Shown: positions 10,906 through 23,600 of the stretch, in pieces
Layout: each line of letters opens with the position of its first letter
Numbering within the stretch: the first letter of the stretch is position 1
Position numbers and translations under genes: made by a program
Origin: Pseudoips prasinana
Lineage: Eukaryota; Arthropoda; Insecta; Lepidoptera; Nolidae
Direction: 5' to 3'
Assembly: GCA_951640165.1 (NCBI GenBank)
Contig: OX621260.1
Span: 14,402,001 to 14,466,000, forward strand
DNA: 64,000 nt
Notes under the pieces: generated by a model
What the model was told of the DNA's origin: nothing
The model's input: only the letters and a program-made list of their open reading frames with translations
Databases searched by the model: none

Positions 10906-12018
10906 TTATTTATTTATTTATTTACTTTAATTAAAACGGTAGACCACCAATTACAGTAATTAAAGATAATTATTACAATAATCAATTAAAATATTAATAA
11001 GAAAAAGAAACATAAACATTGATTTTAAAACACAATTATACATCATTCTCACCGAAACGCAAACATTCTGACAATATTTCCGACCATCCATCCGCAAACA
11101 AATCACGGTCAGGATTGGCACACAGGAAAGCGTTGAGTGCTGTGAGGCTGCGCGGTATAGGTGGCTTAGCACGCGCTATGGTACGGCAACGTGGCACGGC
11201 AAACAATTCATGGCGGCGAAGACGACGATAGTTATCAGGAACAAAGACTCGACACAGCTCAACATGGAGATCTGGTGCATCAATTTTTCCCCGCAGAATC
11301 TTACACATTACTGCAAGTTGACATGTATTCCGCCTGACTTCCAATGAATTATATCCCAGACAGCCTAACAGAAATGTTGTGGGATACATGAATGGATAGC
11401 ATCCATTAAGGTGTTTATAAAGGTACCTGAGAAAGGCCTTCTGAACCTTTTCAACTAAAAGCATATACTTATGTTTATTATACTGTGTATTATAATGTGT
11501 ATTACTCATGAGAGCACTTGCTCTCATGAGTATTCCACACACACATGGCGGTTTCAAGTTTAGAACGAACCAATGCCCCAAAAATTAACCGGATCACATG
11601 ATGATTCCGAAAGTCTCTAGAGCATCTAAGAATGAAACCTAGGCGCTTAAAAGACTCTTTCGCTAGAAAAGTTATGTGGTCGTGGAATGTTAACTTACGG
11701 TCGAATGTGACACCAAGATCTTTTGTGGTGGTTGAACGAGTCACACTGTCACCATTTATCTTGTAGTCGTACTCTATTGGGCATCGCATACGACCGAAAG
11801 TCATTACACAGCACTTTGCTGCATTAAATTCCATCCTTTTCTCTAGGCTCCATTGATAAATAGCATCGATGTCCAGCTGTATGGCTTTACAATCTTCATC
11901 AGATCTTACTTCCGCAAACAGTTTTAGATCATCAGCATACATTAAGCATCGACCATATCTAAGGACGGTAGGAAGATCGTTAACCATAATTAGGAACAAT
12001 AGAGGCCCAAGTATTGAA
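10906..12018 (-). mobile_element. 5'-truncated LINE inside the Transib gene
   Basis: A minus-strand non-LTR fragment sits between the two halves of the transposase. The motif GPLLFLIMVNDLP and the active site MYADDLKLF open it, a C-terminal frame follows (11581 to 11036), and the 3' end is a repeated ATTT/AAAT tail at 10906-10930. CAAT is present on both sides (10902-10905 and 12019-12022) and is the likely target duplication. The element is truncated in the RT domain. It resembles the LINE pieces at 17454-19603, and I place it in the Jockey/CR1-like group only tentatively. Confidence 0.75.
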
Positions 12019-13425
12019 CAATATCGTGGTGATGATGGAGTTGGGTTTTGCCATATAATTTTTCTTTCAGTTCCATAGACTAGTTGGAGTGGAACGACAG
12101 AACTTTGAAAAATGTTGGCGTCGGAATCAGTCTCATTAGCAAATTTCATTTTATATTGAATCTGCTGAGATCCATCACAACCCCATTTGCTGAAGAGCAG
12201 AAAGGACTGCTTTTCAGATTCAGTCAGTTGCTCCAAGACCTCCTCAACAAGATGCAATAATAATCGCTTAATGGTGTGATCCATTAAGCTTTGTACCCTT
12301 ACTTCGGCACAGGTCTCAGTTATGCTGTGGATTTCGGGGTAACATTCTTTCTTCAACTTCTTTAGAATCGAATAGCATGGGTAAAAGCCTGGATTCGTAT
12401 CACGAACCACTTCGTATTGGGCCTGGGTAAGCCCAGCTTCAACAAACAGAAACAGGGAACAAAGGTGTGCCAATTTCGTTGAAACTTCTTTTTCATGTTC
12501 AGCTGCTTGTTCTTTTATCGCTGCTGCATATTTTTTTGCTTTCCGGGGGCTTCTGGTAAGGACCTTTATGATTTTTGATGCTTCTACTTCGCCAGTTTCT
12601 CGCAATTTCATTTGTGTTGCGTATGCCAGCACATCTAAGTCAGATGTTCGAAGGTTTTCAGTTTTTCTCCTTTTATTCCTTTCACATAAGTCTGAAAACA
12701 ACTTTTGAGGTCTACCTGGACTTAATCCTATAACAAAAGATAAACCTTTAGTCACTGATAAAATTCCATGAAATATAATAATGTTAGAAACAAAACAATT
12801 GTTAACGTAAATAGGTACCTGCTTTTGGTAGCGATATGGTGCCCTTGAGCCACTCTTTGTTCTATTCTAGGAATCTGGCATTGGTATTGCGAGCAGCAGA
12901 CCATTTCTGCTTGAATTGGTGACGTATGATTGACAACTTGTGCTTTGCATCGGCAATGTTTGGGTCATCTTCAGAGTATTGCTGGAGAAGTTCCAACTCC
13001 ATAAGTTCCAACTTTTCATTGAAAGTTGAAGCATTGGAGCGTTCCATGATTATTAGTAAATCGTTTCTAGTTAATACTCGCATCCCAGAACAGCCTGGAA
13101 ACAAAATAAACAAATTTTCATAAAAAAACAACAGGTGGTTTTTGGGTCCATGCAAAAAAAAAATGCCAAAAATAGAGGGGTGCGTTGGGGTGGCTATTTT
13201 AGGTATTTTAGAATACTATAGAGTCTATTCTAGAACGTACAATATAAATTTTTACTTAGAAATGCTCAGAAATACTTTAAAAACACTAAAAGATTTTTTT
13301 AAATGCGCATTTTATAGGAATTTTTAAGAATTAGTTACTAATGGAGTTAAAGGTACGAAAACTCCCTTTTTTCATAACAAAACTAAATCAAATAATAAGT
13401 ACATACCTGGTTGTGTAAGATCCAT
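12019..13425 (-). pseudogene. Transib transposase, N-terminal exons
   Basis: Three exons can be read in phase. Exon 1 is 13425-13407 (MDLTQP, donor GTATGT). Exon 2 is 13094-12819 (acceptor TTTCCAG, GCSGMRVLTRND, donor GTACCT). Exon 3 starts at 12727 (acceptor TTATAG, LSPGRPQKLFSDLCERNKRR) and runs to the LINE at 12018, through KWGCDGSQQ (first catalytic Asp) and IIWQNPTPSSPRYC. An in-frame TAG at 12862-12864 in exon 2 breaks the protein, and the LINE insertion breaks it again. The reading across the LINE is continuous: PRYC then RPIRIRF. I could not identify the 5' terminal inverted repeat; LINE debris starts about 30 bases upstream of the start codon. Confidence 0.75.
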
Positions 13426-13455
13426 TGTAGAAATTCACAAGAATAAGAAGTATTT

Positions 13456-13794
13456 TTGTTACAAAAACTGAAGTTACGCGGTTGTAACAGTAATATATAT
13501 TCGATAATCACATCTTATTTTGTACATGGCTCTGCAACACTTAAGCTTGGTCACTACAGGGTCACTAAATCATTAACCATGGGTTGCCCCCAGGGCTCAG
13601 TGCTCGCGCCGTATCTTTGGAATTGTCCACCACGTGTTATCAAACGCCCCTGAAATATCTAGGAATATGGCCAAAACGTATTTACATTCGGAAGAGTTTA
13701 CAGTTTTCCTCACCGAGACAGCTGCGTCTACTGTCGATTTGCCTGCAGTAAAACCAAATTGATTTCCATGAAACTTTGGTCCTCCCGGTAGCAA
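13456..13794. pseudogene. Two head-to-head pieces of an R1-type LINE
   Basis: The plus strand at 13456-13620 encodes a downstream RT segment (SYFVHGSATLKLG, MGCPQGSVLAPYLWN). The minus strand at 13794-13620 encodes an upstream segment of the same kind of protein (GNQFGFTAGKSTVDA, AIFLDISGAFDNTWW). In an intact element the second piece precedes the first in one orientation. Here they point away from the expected order, so the copy has been rearranged. Confidence 0.7.
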
Positions 13795-13802
13795 TCGCGG
13801 AA

Positions 13803-14026
13803 TTTGTAAGAATCCAAATAAAACTGCGATTTAAAAGTCTTATTACTTTAACTTACGGTCCATTTCAATTTGTTTTGACTGTACAGGGTTAATTTGACTA
13901 TAATTTCCGTAGTTTTTATTATTTTGGAATAAAAATTATCTATATCAAAAATGACATAAATCGATTCAGTAAACGATTATGAACAAACTATTTTCAGGAT
14001 GTGCGTTAATTAAGTTACATGTTGTA
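13803..14026. mobile_element. Partial copy of a 397-bp TIR element
   Basis: The sequence matches one end of the element described at 62945-63341 and 42933-44623, including the block around TTACGGTCCATTTCAATTTG and the terminal repeat GCGTTAATTAAGTTACATG. The other half is missing. This copy serves as an empty-site reference for mariner copy 2: near 13955 the sequence that flanks that mariner is uninterrupted. Confidence 0.7.
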
Positions 14027-14584
14027 TACGCTTCTACAACAAAGTTTGCAATGATATTAGACAACTGTCAATTAATGTATTTAAACTAAAATTGAAAACA
14101 AACTATATAGCAGGGTATATTATATAATTTTATACTGTGTGTTAACACTATAAAATTATATAACTAATATACCCTAAATTTAACTGTTAAGTAAAATTTG
14201 ATTTTAAGTGAGTTGCGTTAATATAACCAGCAAATTTAATACATTTTCATTCATGGCATAAATATTACATCATGCTAAATAAACCCTTTAGGAAAGGCAA
14301 AAAGTAAAAAAAATACGTTTTATTTTGGGGTACACAACATTATTACGAAAAACTTTATTCCGACAGTCACAAATACGAATTTCAAAATACCGAATGGTTC
14401 AAAATTCCGAATAGTACAACTCCGATTTATCATTACTCCTATTTCTATAATTCCTAAATTTCAATATTCCTTACGTTTATAATTACTCTTCTCAAAACAC
14501 CGAGCTTCAATAGATCGAATAACAACTCAGCCGCAGCGGCGAACGAAGCGACGAAAATAATTATGTAAACGTTAAATATCAGCT
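14027..14584. other. Gene-free AT-rich stretch, possible 3' UTR of the minus-strand gene
   Basis: A reverse-strand AATAAA lies at 14352-14357, about 230 bases beyond the stop codon of the small minus-strand gene. Around 14370-14510 there is a quasi-periodic run of short motifs of the form TTCCGAAT / ATTCCTAAA with a spacing of roughly 12-16 bases. Nothing else is recognised. Confidence 0.4.
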
Positions 14585-14631
14585 CTATACATTTAGTACT
14601 TTTTTGCACTGTATTTTAAAAGGATTTAAGG
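14585..14631 (-). CDS. Putative last exon of the minus-strand micro-exon gene
   Basis: Acceptor CATATTTCAG precedes 14 codons and a TAG in the phase required by the upstream cassette. The intron before it is 120 bp. This is the least certain exon of the model. Confidence 0.35.
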
Positions 14632-17600
14632 CTGAAATATGAATGATATTTGCTTACGCTGACCCAATAATAACGCCTTATCCGCAGGTTGTGCGAAATT
14701 TTTTTTACGTCAGAATCTACTGACGAAGGCATATTTTTCCTGTATACTTACTTGTTTTATCGTCGTAATACTCATAGTCATCTTTCGTCTGAGATTTCTT
14801 GGTACCTGAATATAAAACCCGATATTAACTTCTAAAAAGAGAACATAAAACTCTTTTTTTATATCGGGACTAATCCCTCCCTCTTACCCACCACTGCAAC
14901 TCCTGTCAGCCAGGATCAACAGTGGCACACAATAAAATAACTGAGCGGTGAGGCTCAGGCATGTCCAGTGGAATCGTTTTAACTGCCTTGGATCCCGCAA
15001 CGAATTTAATCAGAAACAAAAAAAACGGAGCAGTTAGAAATGAATAGTTCCACTTCCCTCTTGAGTAAAGCGGGAGACAGAATGATATAAAGAGGCTATA
15101 GCCTCATTAACGAGAGAATTGCAAACTAGAGAAGCCAGCTGCAAAAGCACCAAGGATCAATTTAAGGGTCCTAAGTGTGCTGTTATATTTGATTCCAACA
15201 GTAGTATGGCAAAAGTGCTTAAACGCATGGAAGTCGTTCCATGTTGCTACAAGATCTGTATAATAAACTACTCCAGATATTGGTTGCAAGCTATTTAACA
15301 TAATATCACGCTGATTTTACCAGAGATCACACTCCCAAAGTATGCGGTGAGTGGTTTGTTCATATTCGTTACAGGAAATTGAGCACAGATAGATTGATTT
15401 GAAACTAAACAATTTACTTCTAAAATTGCCGTGTCCGGTAAGAAATTGTGCAACACAATGGCCTATGATTAGCCAAGTTTTATTTAACCGTTCGCGTACG
15501 TCCGGAAAGAACTGGTGCAGATGTCGACCCTTGGTTGAGGTATTCCATCTACATTGCCATTCATTTAGCAGTTCCTCATTTAAGTTAGAAATTAATAATA
15601 ATAATAATATAATAATAATATCTAGGGACAATGTCACACAGATCATCCTAGCCCCAAACTAAGCAAAGCTTGTACTATGGGTACCAGGCGACGATATACA
15701 TACTTATATACATAGAAAACATCCATGACTCAGAAACAAATATTCGTGCTCATCACACAAATATTTGCACTTACCGGGATTCGAACCCAGGACCACCAGC
15801 TTCGTAGGCAGGAGCTCTACCAACTAGGCTACGGTGATCGTTTTTAATGGCATAAATAGCATGGATACTTAGTTTAGCGTGGTCGCGTAATGATAAGAAA
15901 TCATTATTTAAATTTTCTCGCGTAGGATAATACATTGCTGTTCGTCTTGTAATTCAATTGTTAGCCAAATTAATCTTCTATGTTTTTTGGATGTATTATC
16001 TGTTATGTTGTAAAATAAAGATAGATAGATAACACTTTATTGCAGCAAATCGGAACATACATTGAAACATAAATTAGCTTATATTATGAGGGACAAATAA
16101 AATGAATAAATAAAGAAAATAATAAAAAACGAGCAAAATCATCACGTTGGATGTATGGGAGCCCTCGTAAATATTTATTTTATTTTGTTTTTTAGTATTT
16201 GATGTTATAGTGGCAACAGAAATAGATCATTTGTGAAAATTTCCATTGTCTAACTATCACGGTTCATGAGATACAGCCTGGTGAAAGACGGACAGACAGA
16301 CAGACGGACAGACAGCGAAGTCTTAGTAATAGGGTTCTACCCTTTGGGTGTGGAACCCTAAAAATAAGTTCCAAAGTATATTTTATAGAAACTTCTTGCA
16401 GAATTGTCTCATTTTAATTATTTTATTAATTAAAAAGTTGCTTCATATTAAGGAACTTTGTTTAATCATATACTTTATACTTACTTGTTTTTTTATCATG
16501 TTCACTGTCTTCCGTCGTCGGAGATTTCGGGGTACCTGAATATAAAACATGTCATTAGCTTCTGAGGTACTTTGACTGATAGGAATATTCTATCTACAAT
16601 ATTCTTATCAGATCAGATGTTTCATATGAATGTCAATAGTAGGTACGTTTAAAAAGTGAGTACGAAAGTATATTTTAAAGAAGCTTCTTGCAGAACCATC
16701 TTTTATTTTTTAATATTATTTATATCCGATTCCGGTTGACGGTCGGGAGTATAAAACGTCGGTGACACATCGCCTCTCACGCGTTTGCCTAAGCCTGAAG
16801 GGGGCGTTCTCGGCGTCTGTTTACTTCTACTAAAAACTTCTTGGCCCCGGTCGGGAGGGACATCATTTATTTTTGACATAGTTATTCCCAAAAAAATAAG
16901 CAAGCGCTTTAACGTAAACACAGATATTAAGCTCATAAAAAGTGACTGTTATTTTATACGCGGTACCCTCACAAGAATAAAAATTAAAATTGAGTAAGTT
17001 TAACTACGATAATTTGGTCAAAAATCCAGATATTACTTACCAAAACACTTAAAAACTTACAGATTGAACATAAGACTCTTGTATCTACCAGATTCTTATC
17101 ACATCAGATCACTTTCTCTGTCTCATATGAATGCCAATGACACAGACGCCAGCACATCAAGCTACCCCAATCTATCAAATTTCCTCAATGGAAAGTGAAC
17201 CTCATGCTTTTGTGATAAAGTTGAAAATCTATAAAAGAAATTTGACAGATTGGGGTAGATGGATGTGCTGGCGTCTGTACATTTAAATTAAATAAAAACC
17301 GGCCAAGTGCAAGTCGGACTCGCTCACGAAGGGTTCCGTACCATAATGGTAGGGACCCTTCGTGAGCAATATCTATAAAAAAAATCATTGATTTTGAATA
17401 TCGGAGGTATATGACTGCACTACAAAAAATATCATTGACGACCCGGTGCAATTTTGGCAATAAGTGAAGGAGAAGAAAAAAAATATAGAAGGTTTATAGA
17501 CACATATATATTTGAAAAGACTGAAGTGAAGGATCAAGCAGCAGCTGACGCCTTTGCCAGAAACTTTCCATCTGTATTCCATTCAGCAAAACCGGTGTTG

Positions 17601-20600
17601 AACCCGGATATAGCTGCTAAAGCTGCGCATAACTATTGAGATGCATCTTCTGTATCGATTGTAGCCGTTGATGAGCTCGATTTGGGAAAGGCAGTGAGGC
17701 GCCTAAAGCCGCAATTATCTAACGGACTCGATGGCATTCCTGTATTTCTTGCTAAGGATTGTATATCCGTTCTCAGTGGGCCTCTACTATATCTCTTCAA
17801 TCTTTTATTGACACAGTCAAGATAACCTGAGGGTTGGAAGTTATCGAGTGTTACTCACGTCCGTAAGGTGAGGGAGGCACGAATGTTTCTTCCTTTAGAC
17901 CCATTGCTGTCCTATCTGTCTTTGCTAATATCTCTGAGGCCATTTTAGTACTCGCATTGGTCACCAAATCAATTGCCAACTACATAATAGTCAGCATGGG
18001 TTTCGAAGCGCTCGCTGCACCACTACCAACTAGGTCACACACGTAGACTATGTCGGCTCACAAATGGATAGACGTACGCAGGTCTATGCGGCGTACTTCG
18101 ACCTCAAAAAAGCCTTTGATTTGGTGGAGAATGATATAATATTGGAAAAATTGGGAATCCTTGGGTTTACGCCAAAGCTGCTTAATTTATTTGCTTCATA
18201 CCTAAATAATCGACGTCAATATGTGCGTTTAAGCGGATATGTCTCTAGCGAGTACTTACAAGGACAGAAGTAAGTCAGGGCAGTACGTTGGGACTTTTGC
18301 TATTCGTTATTTTTATTCACGATTTACCGGAATTTGTTTTGACATCCCAGTGTGTTCTATTAGCAGATGACTTTTTCGACGCCCAAACTTAACTTTAAGT
18401 TTGGGCGTCGAAAAAGAGGCTGTTGCGGTGGCATTACACAGAGATAATGATGCAGTATCCATATGGAGTCAAGATAACCAACAATCTCAAATGTAAAATA
18501 ATAACATTTTTACGAAAATCGCAGCCTATGACTATTAATTATAATTTGACGGACGCTCCTTTGGATAGAGTTTATGAGACTAAGGATTTAAGTTTAATAT
18601 TAGATAATAAATTAAACTTCCACACGCATATTACCAAAATTTGCAAGTCAGCACACAAAATACTAGGATTTGTCATGAGGACAGTTTCACAGTTCGATAA
18701 CATAGGGGTTGCGAAAGTATTATACAATACTATGTACATAGTAAACTCGAGTAATTAAGGCTATGTTGCTGATATCTAGGGTATCAGCTAACTCCATAAC
18801 AAATTTTATTGAAATCGTTGCAGCCGTTTAGACATGAAGAAGTAACAAACATACACTCTCACACACTCACAAACATTCGCCTTTATAATATTAGTGTGAT
18901 CATTTATTTTAGAGCATTCCACCAGTAGGCATACACATTTTCCTATGTCCGGTGGTCCTGTTATTCTTTATAGGCCGGAAACCACACGGCTCAATAATAA
19001 AAAATAAATAAATAAAAAGGTTTTTATTCACGTAGACTTTAAAAAAGCGCTTGTAAATAGTCGGAACATGTTTGTAGTATTATAGTTCTTTACATTATTA
19101 TTTCTAGTAACATAGATATTTAGGTACACATTGTATTGATTGTATTAAAACATTTATAAAATTTATTTTATAACAGCAATGATATTTAACTAGCTCGTAT
19201 CAAGTTATTGTCAAGAGATTATGTTTAAGTTTAATTATCTAGTTTAAGTCTAATATTTTAATACATATTGTCAATGGTTCTGTCTATATTAAGGTGTTAT
19301 TATTATGACGGACCTTGTGTTAATAACGACGGTTGCGCTTTAATGCTACCACCGGATCCAATACAAACTTGTTAGCGTTAAAATTAAGTTTTTAAGGAAT
19401 ATAATTGATATTTATTAATTAAAATGATCACGTTATTACTTGGAATCCTAGAGAGAATACAGCGTAGGTTTGCTCAATGGATATACAGGAAACAGTACGG
19501 ATACTATCCCTACCCATACCCTTCTATATTTGTCTCGGGTATGATGGACATGGACACGTTGAAGTTTAGAAGGGCCATGTCTGAAGTCGTGCACTATCTG
19601 TAGATAATTTATAATTTAATTGATAGTCCCCAAATACTAGAGGTTGTCCGTATCTTGATTCCCGGAAACATATCAGCGAACTCGGAGGGCCAGGTAGCAC
19701 CGCGCCGCCGCCCGCGGCTCCTAGAGCCCCTCTGCGCGCACCGAGCGCGGGCGGCACGCGCCAACTAACCGCGCACTCCGCACTATCGGGACATAATTGC
19801 TCAGCATCCCGAACTGAACTTATTTGCCGATGGATTGGGTTATTTTATTTATATAATAAATTCCACATGATTTTGAATAAAATATTATGGGGACACTTAA
19901 TTATTTAATTAATTTTTATTGTTGTTACTATTACTTAATATTCTTATTGGCTTTGACATTATTCTTATTTTATATAAATCTCTGTCAAATTCAATTGTTA
20001 GCAAAATTAATCTTGTAAATGTTTTGGATGTAAGATCTGTTAGCTTGTAAAATAAAATGTATAAATATTAGGTCTTTACCTATGAAATTGCCGTTCTGCA
20101 GTACTGGCCATTTCAAATCAAAATAATTTTTGTTTGGCTAAGAATTCTAATTTCAAATTAATTTTATTTTAAAAACATGGATTCTTTTTTCCAAAAGTAG
20201 TCATTTCTTTATTGATTAGTGTTACATTTTCATCGCATTTCAATCTTTTTCGTCATCATGGATACGTTAAAAATTCGAGTAATTATGGAATATGAGTACC
20301 GTCGTGGCAGCAACGCGGCACAAGCGGCACGCAACATCAACGACGTTTACGGAGCTAACACTACAAACCAACGCACCACCTGTTATTGGTTTGCTCGCTT
20401 CCGTTCTGGAAATTTCGACCTGAAAAATGAACCTCGCGGTCGTCCGAAGACTTTGGTCGACAATGACGAATTAAAGGCGGTTGTGGAAGCTGATGATACA
20501 CAATCTACGGCTGAATTAGCAGCAGCTTTCGACGTTAGCGTCAAAACAATATTGGTCCATTTGCGTCAAATTGGCAAGGTAAAAAAGCTTGACAAATGGG

Positions 20601-23600
20601 TGCCCCACGAACTCAATGATCGCCAGCGCGAAGTACGCATCGAGACGTGCCTTGCACTGCTCAACAGACACACAAATGAAGGAATTTTGAACCGCATTGT
20701 TACCTGCGATGAAAAATGGATTCTGTTTGATAACCGCAAGCGCTCAGCAAGTTGGTTGGATCCTGGTTCAGCACCTAAACAATGCCCTAAACGAAAACTT
20801 ACCCCTAGAAAAGTGATGGTCACTGTTTGGTGGTCTAGCGCCGGTGTGATTCATCACAGCTTCTTACCAAACGGGGTGAGCATTACTGCAGATGTGTACT
20901 GTGAAGAACTGAGCACAATGATGGAGAAGCTGGCGCATCTCCAACCAGCATTGGTCAATCGCTCGTCTCCGCTGCTCCTGCACGACAACGCGCGACCTCA
21001 TACTGCACAGCAGACGGTCTCCAAGTTGCAAGAACTGGGGTTGGAAGCTCTCCGTCATCCGCCCTACTCACCAGACCTTGCGCCTACAGACTACTACTTT
21101 TTCCAGAATTTGGATAACTTCTTGGCGGGAAAAAAATTCAATACCCGAGAGGCAGTACAAAATGCCTTTGAAGAATTTGTTGCCTCCCGTCCAGCTGATT
21201 TCTTTAAGAAGGGCATCAATAAACTGCCACTGCGATGGCAAAGATGCATTGATTGCATGGGTGATTACTTCGATTAATACAAATAAAAAAATTCATGAAA
21301 AAAATTCGTTTAAATTTTTTCATACAAAACGGCAATTTCATAGGTAAAGACCTATTAAAAAACGAACAAAAAATTAAATATTTATTTTATTTTGTTTTTT
21401 AGTATTTGATGTTATAGTGGCAACATAAATACATCATCTGTGAAAATTTCCAATGTCTAACTACCACGGTTCATGAGATACAGCCTGGTGAAAGACGGAC
21501 AGACAGCGAAGTATTAGTAATAGGGTTCTACCCTTTGGGTGCGGAACCCTAAAAATAAGTACCAAAGTATATTTTGTAGAAACTTTTTGCAGAATTATCT
21601 CATTTTAATTATTTTATTCATTATAAAGTTGCTTCATATTGAGGAACTTTGTTTAATCATATACTTTATACTTACTTGTTTTTTTATCGTGTTCAGTGGC
21701 TTCTGTCGTCGGAGATTTCGGGGTACCTGAATATAAAATACGTCGTTAGCTTCTGAGGTACTTTGACTGACAGGAATATTCTATCCACAATATTCTTATC
21801 AGATCAGATGTTTCATATGAATGACAATAGTAGGTACGTTTAAAAAGTGACTACGAAAGTATATTTTAAAGAAGCTTCTTGCAGAACCATCTTTTCTTTT
21901 TATTTTACTTTTTACTATATTTTTAATAAAATAAATATTCACATGCTTCATATAAAATATAGTCTTTATGTTTAATATATGTTAGGTTGTATTTATTTAG
22001 ATAATTAGGACTTTTATTTATTAATCATAATATTTAGTTGACACCCTTGCACCTTCTCATCTATCCTCAAACGGCGCAAATGCACCAACCTCGTTGGAAA
22101 TTATGTATTTGAGCCTTTTGGGGTCGAAACGCTGGGGCCGTGGGGACCTAACGCACGTTTATTGTTTCGGGAAATTTCTAAACGTTTGATTCACGCTTCC
22201 CGTGACCAGAAAGTTGACCTTTTTTTGGTCAAAGAATCAGCATTGCCATACAGCGTGGCAATGCGGCCAGCCTTCTGGGCACGTTACGTCCCGACGATGC
22301 GGAGGAATTCTACGACGCCCTATAACTTAGTTTTAGTAGTTAGTTATTATAGTTAATTTAGCTGATATTTTTCTGTTTCTTATAAGCTAAGTTAATTATT
22401 TAAATATGTATTTCTTTTTCTCACTATACAATAAAATATACTTTTGAAATAATATTTAGGTATTATACAAGCGTATTATGCGATTGTTTAAATTCAAGTC
22501 TGAGAACTAAGGTGCGGTGGCAACAGTGAAAATGAGGTTCTGGATTCTAATCCCGGGTCCGGCCAAAAAGTGATTTTGGTATTTTTCCGTAAAAAGAAAT
22601 TTCTCAGTATCAGCCTGAAGTCTGGAAGTTGGCGGTACTACACCCCCGTGCCTCGGAGAGCACGTAAAGCCGTCGGTACTGTACCTGACCTCTTTGCGGT
22701 CGTGTCGCTAGTCGTCCCATCGGATCATGAGAGTGATGGAATAGAAAGTGCCCCTGTGTTAGCGCACACACTTGTGCACTATAATAAGTCCTGCGCAATT
22801 GGCTAATCTCCATTGAGAATGGCCGCCATGGTCGAAATTCGGCCGGGATGACATCATACTACTTTTCTTTTGTAAATACATACTATATATAGTTTACATA
22901 TTCGATTGAACTTTTTAGTATAGACATTGAAGTTTCTGCTAGGGGCGGCGCTTGTTAATGTACTGAAAAAACACACTGGACAAGTATCATCGAGGAAGTA
23001 AACTACATGAACGTGTATATGTACATATGTCTTGGTGTCAGGGTAGTTCAAGCCGACCAGTTATGTACCTCTGATATGGCTTTACGTCTGCTGCCTAATG
23101 GCTATAACCAGGACCGACAGCTTAACGTGTCGTCCGAAGCACGGAGACGTTCAGAAATTAAAGTACTTTGGCGGTCCCCTATCTATGGACTGATCGCGAG
23201 CCTAGTTGCCTGATCTCGTCTATCACCTACAGACGGGTGAGAGCATCGGTCTATGAGGATGAGAATATTATGGCATAAATGGCATAGATGAAGCCAAATT
23301 CCAGCTAGGTGCAAAGAGTCTCCAGTATGTCTACCACAAGTATTCGGCGCTTGTGGTAGACATACTGGAGACTCTTTGCACGTAGTTGGAATTTGGCTTC
23401 ATCTATGCCCTTTATGCCACAATATTCTCATCCTCCGGGACAAAAACAGATCGTCATCGGGGTGATTTGTTCGCCCGCAGCTGCATGGCTGGTCCAATCG
23501 GTGCAGTAAGGCATGGATTACAACTAGAGGCTTTTTATTTATACGATAGTTGTGTAAGGAGCCGAGGGCGAAATAGGTTCGCACCCGAGAGTTTTGTACG

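Noticed and set aside
10727..10930. Plus-strand frame opposite the Transib C-terminus
   Set aside because: It is a shadow of the real minus-strand coding sequence.
16348..16539. Paired 63-residue frames here and at 21539-21730 as conserved genes
   Set aside because: They are conserved only because the 0.7-kb segment is duplicated. The coding part of that segment is the 51-nt exon on the other strand.
22570..22806. Open frames of 60-80 residues on both strands
   Set aside because: They lie within family D SINE copies, and equivalent frames appear at 61.0 kb.
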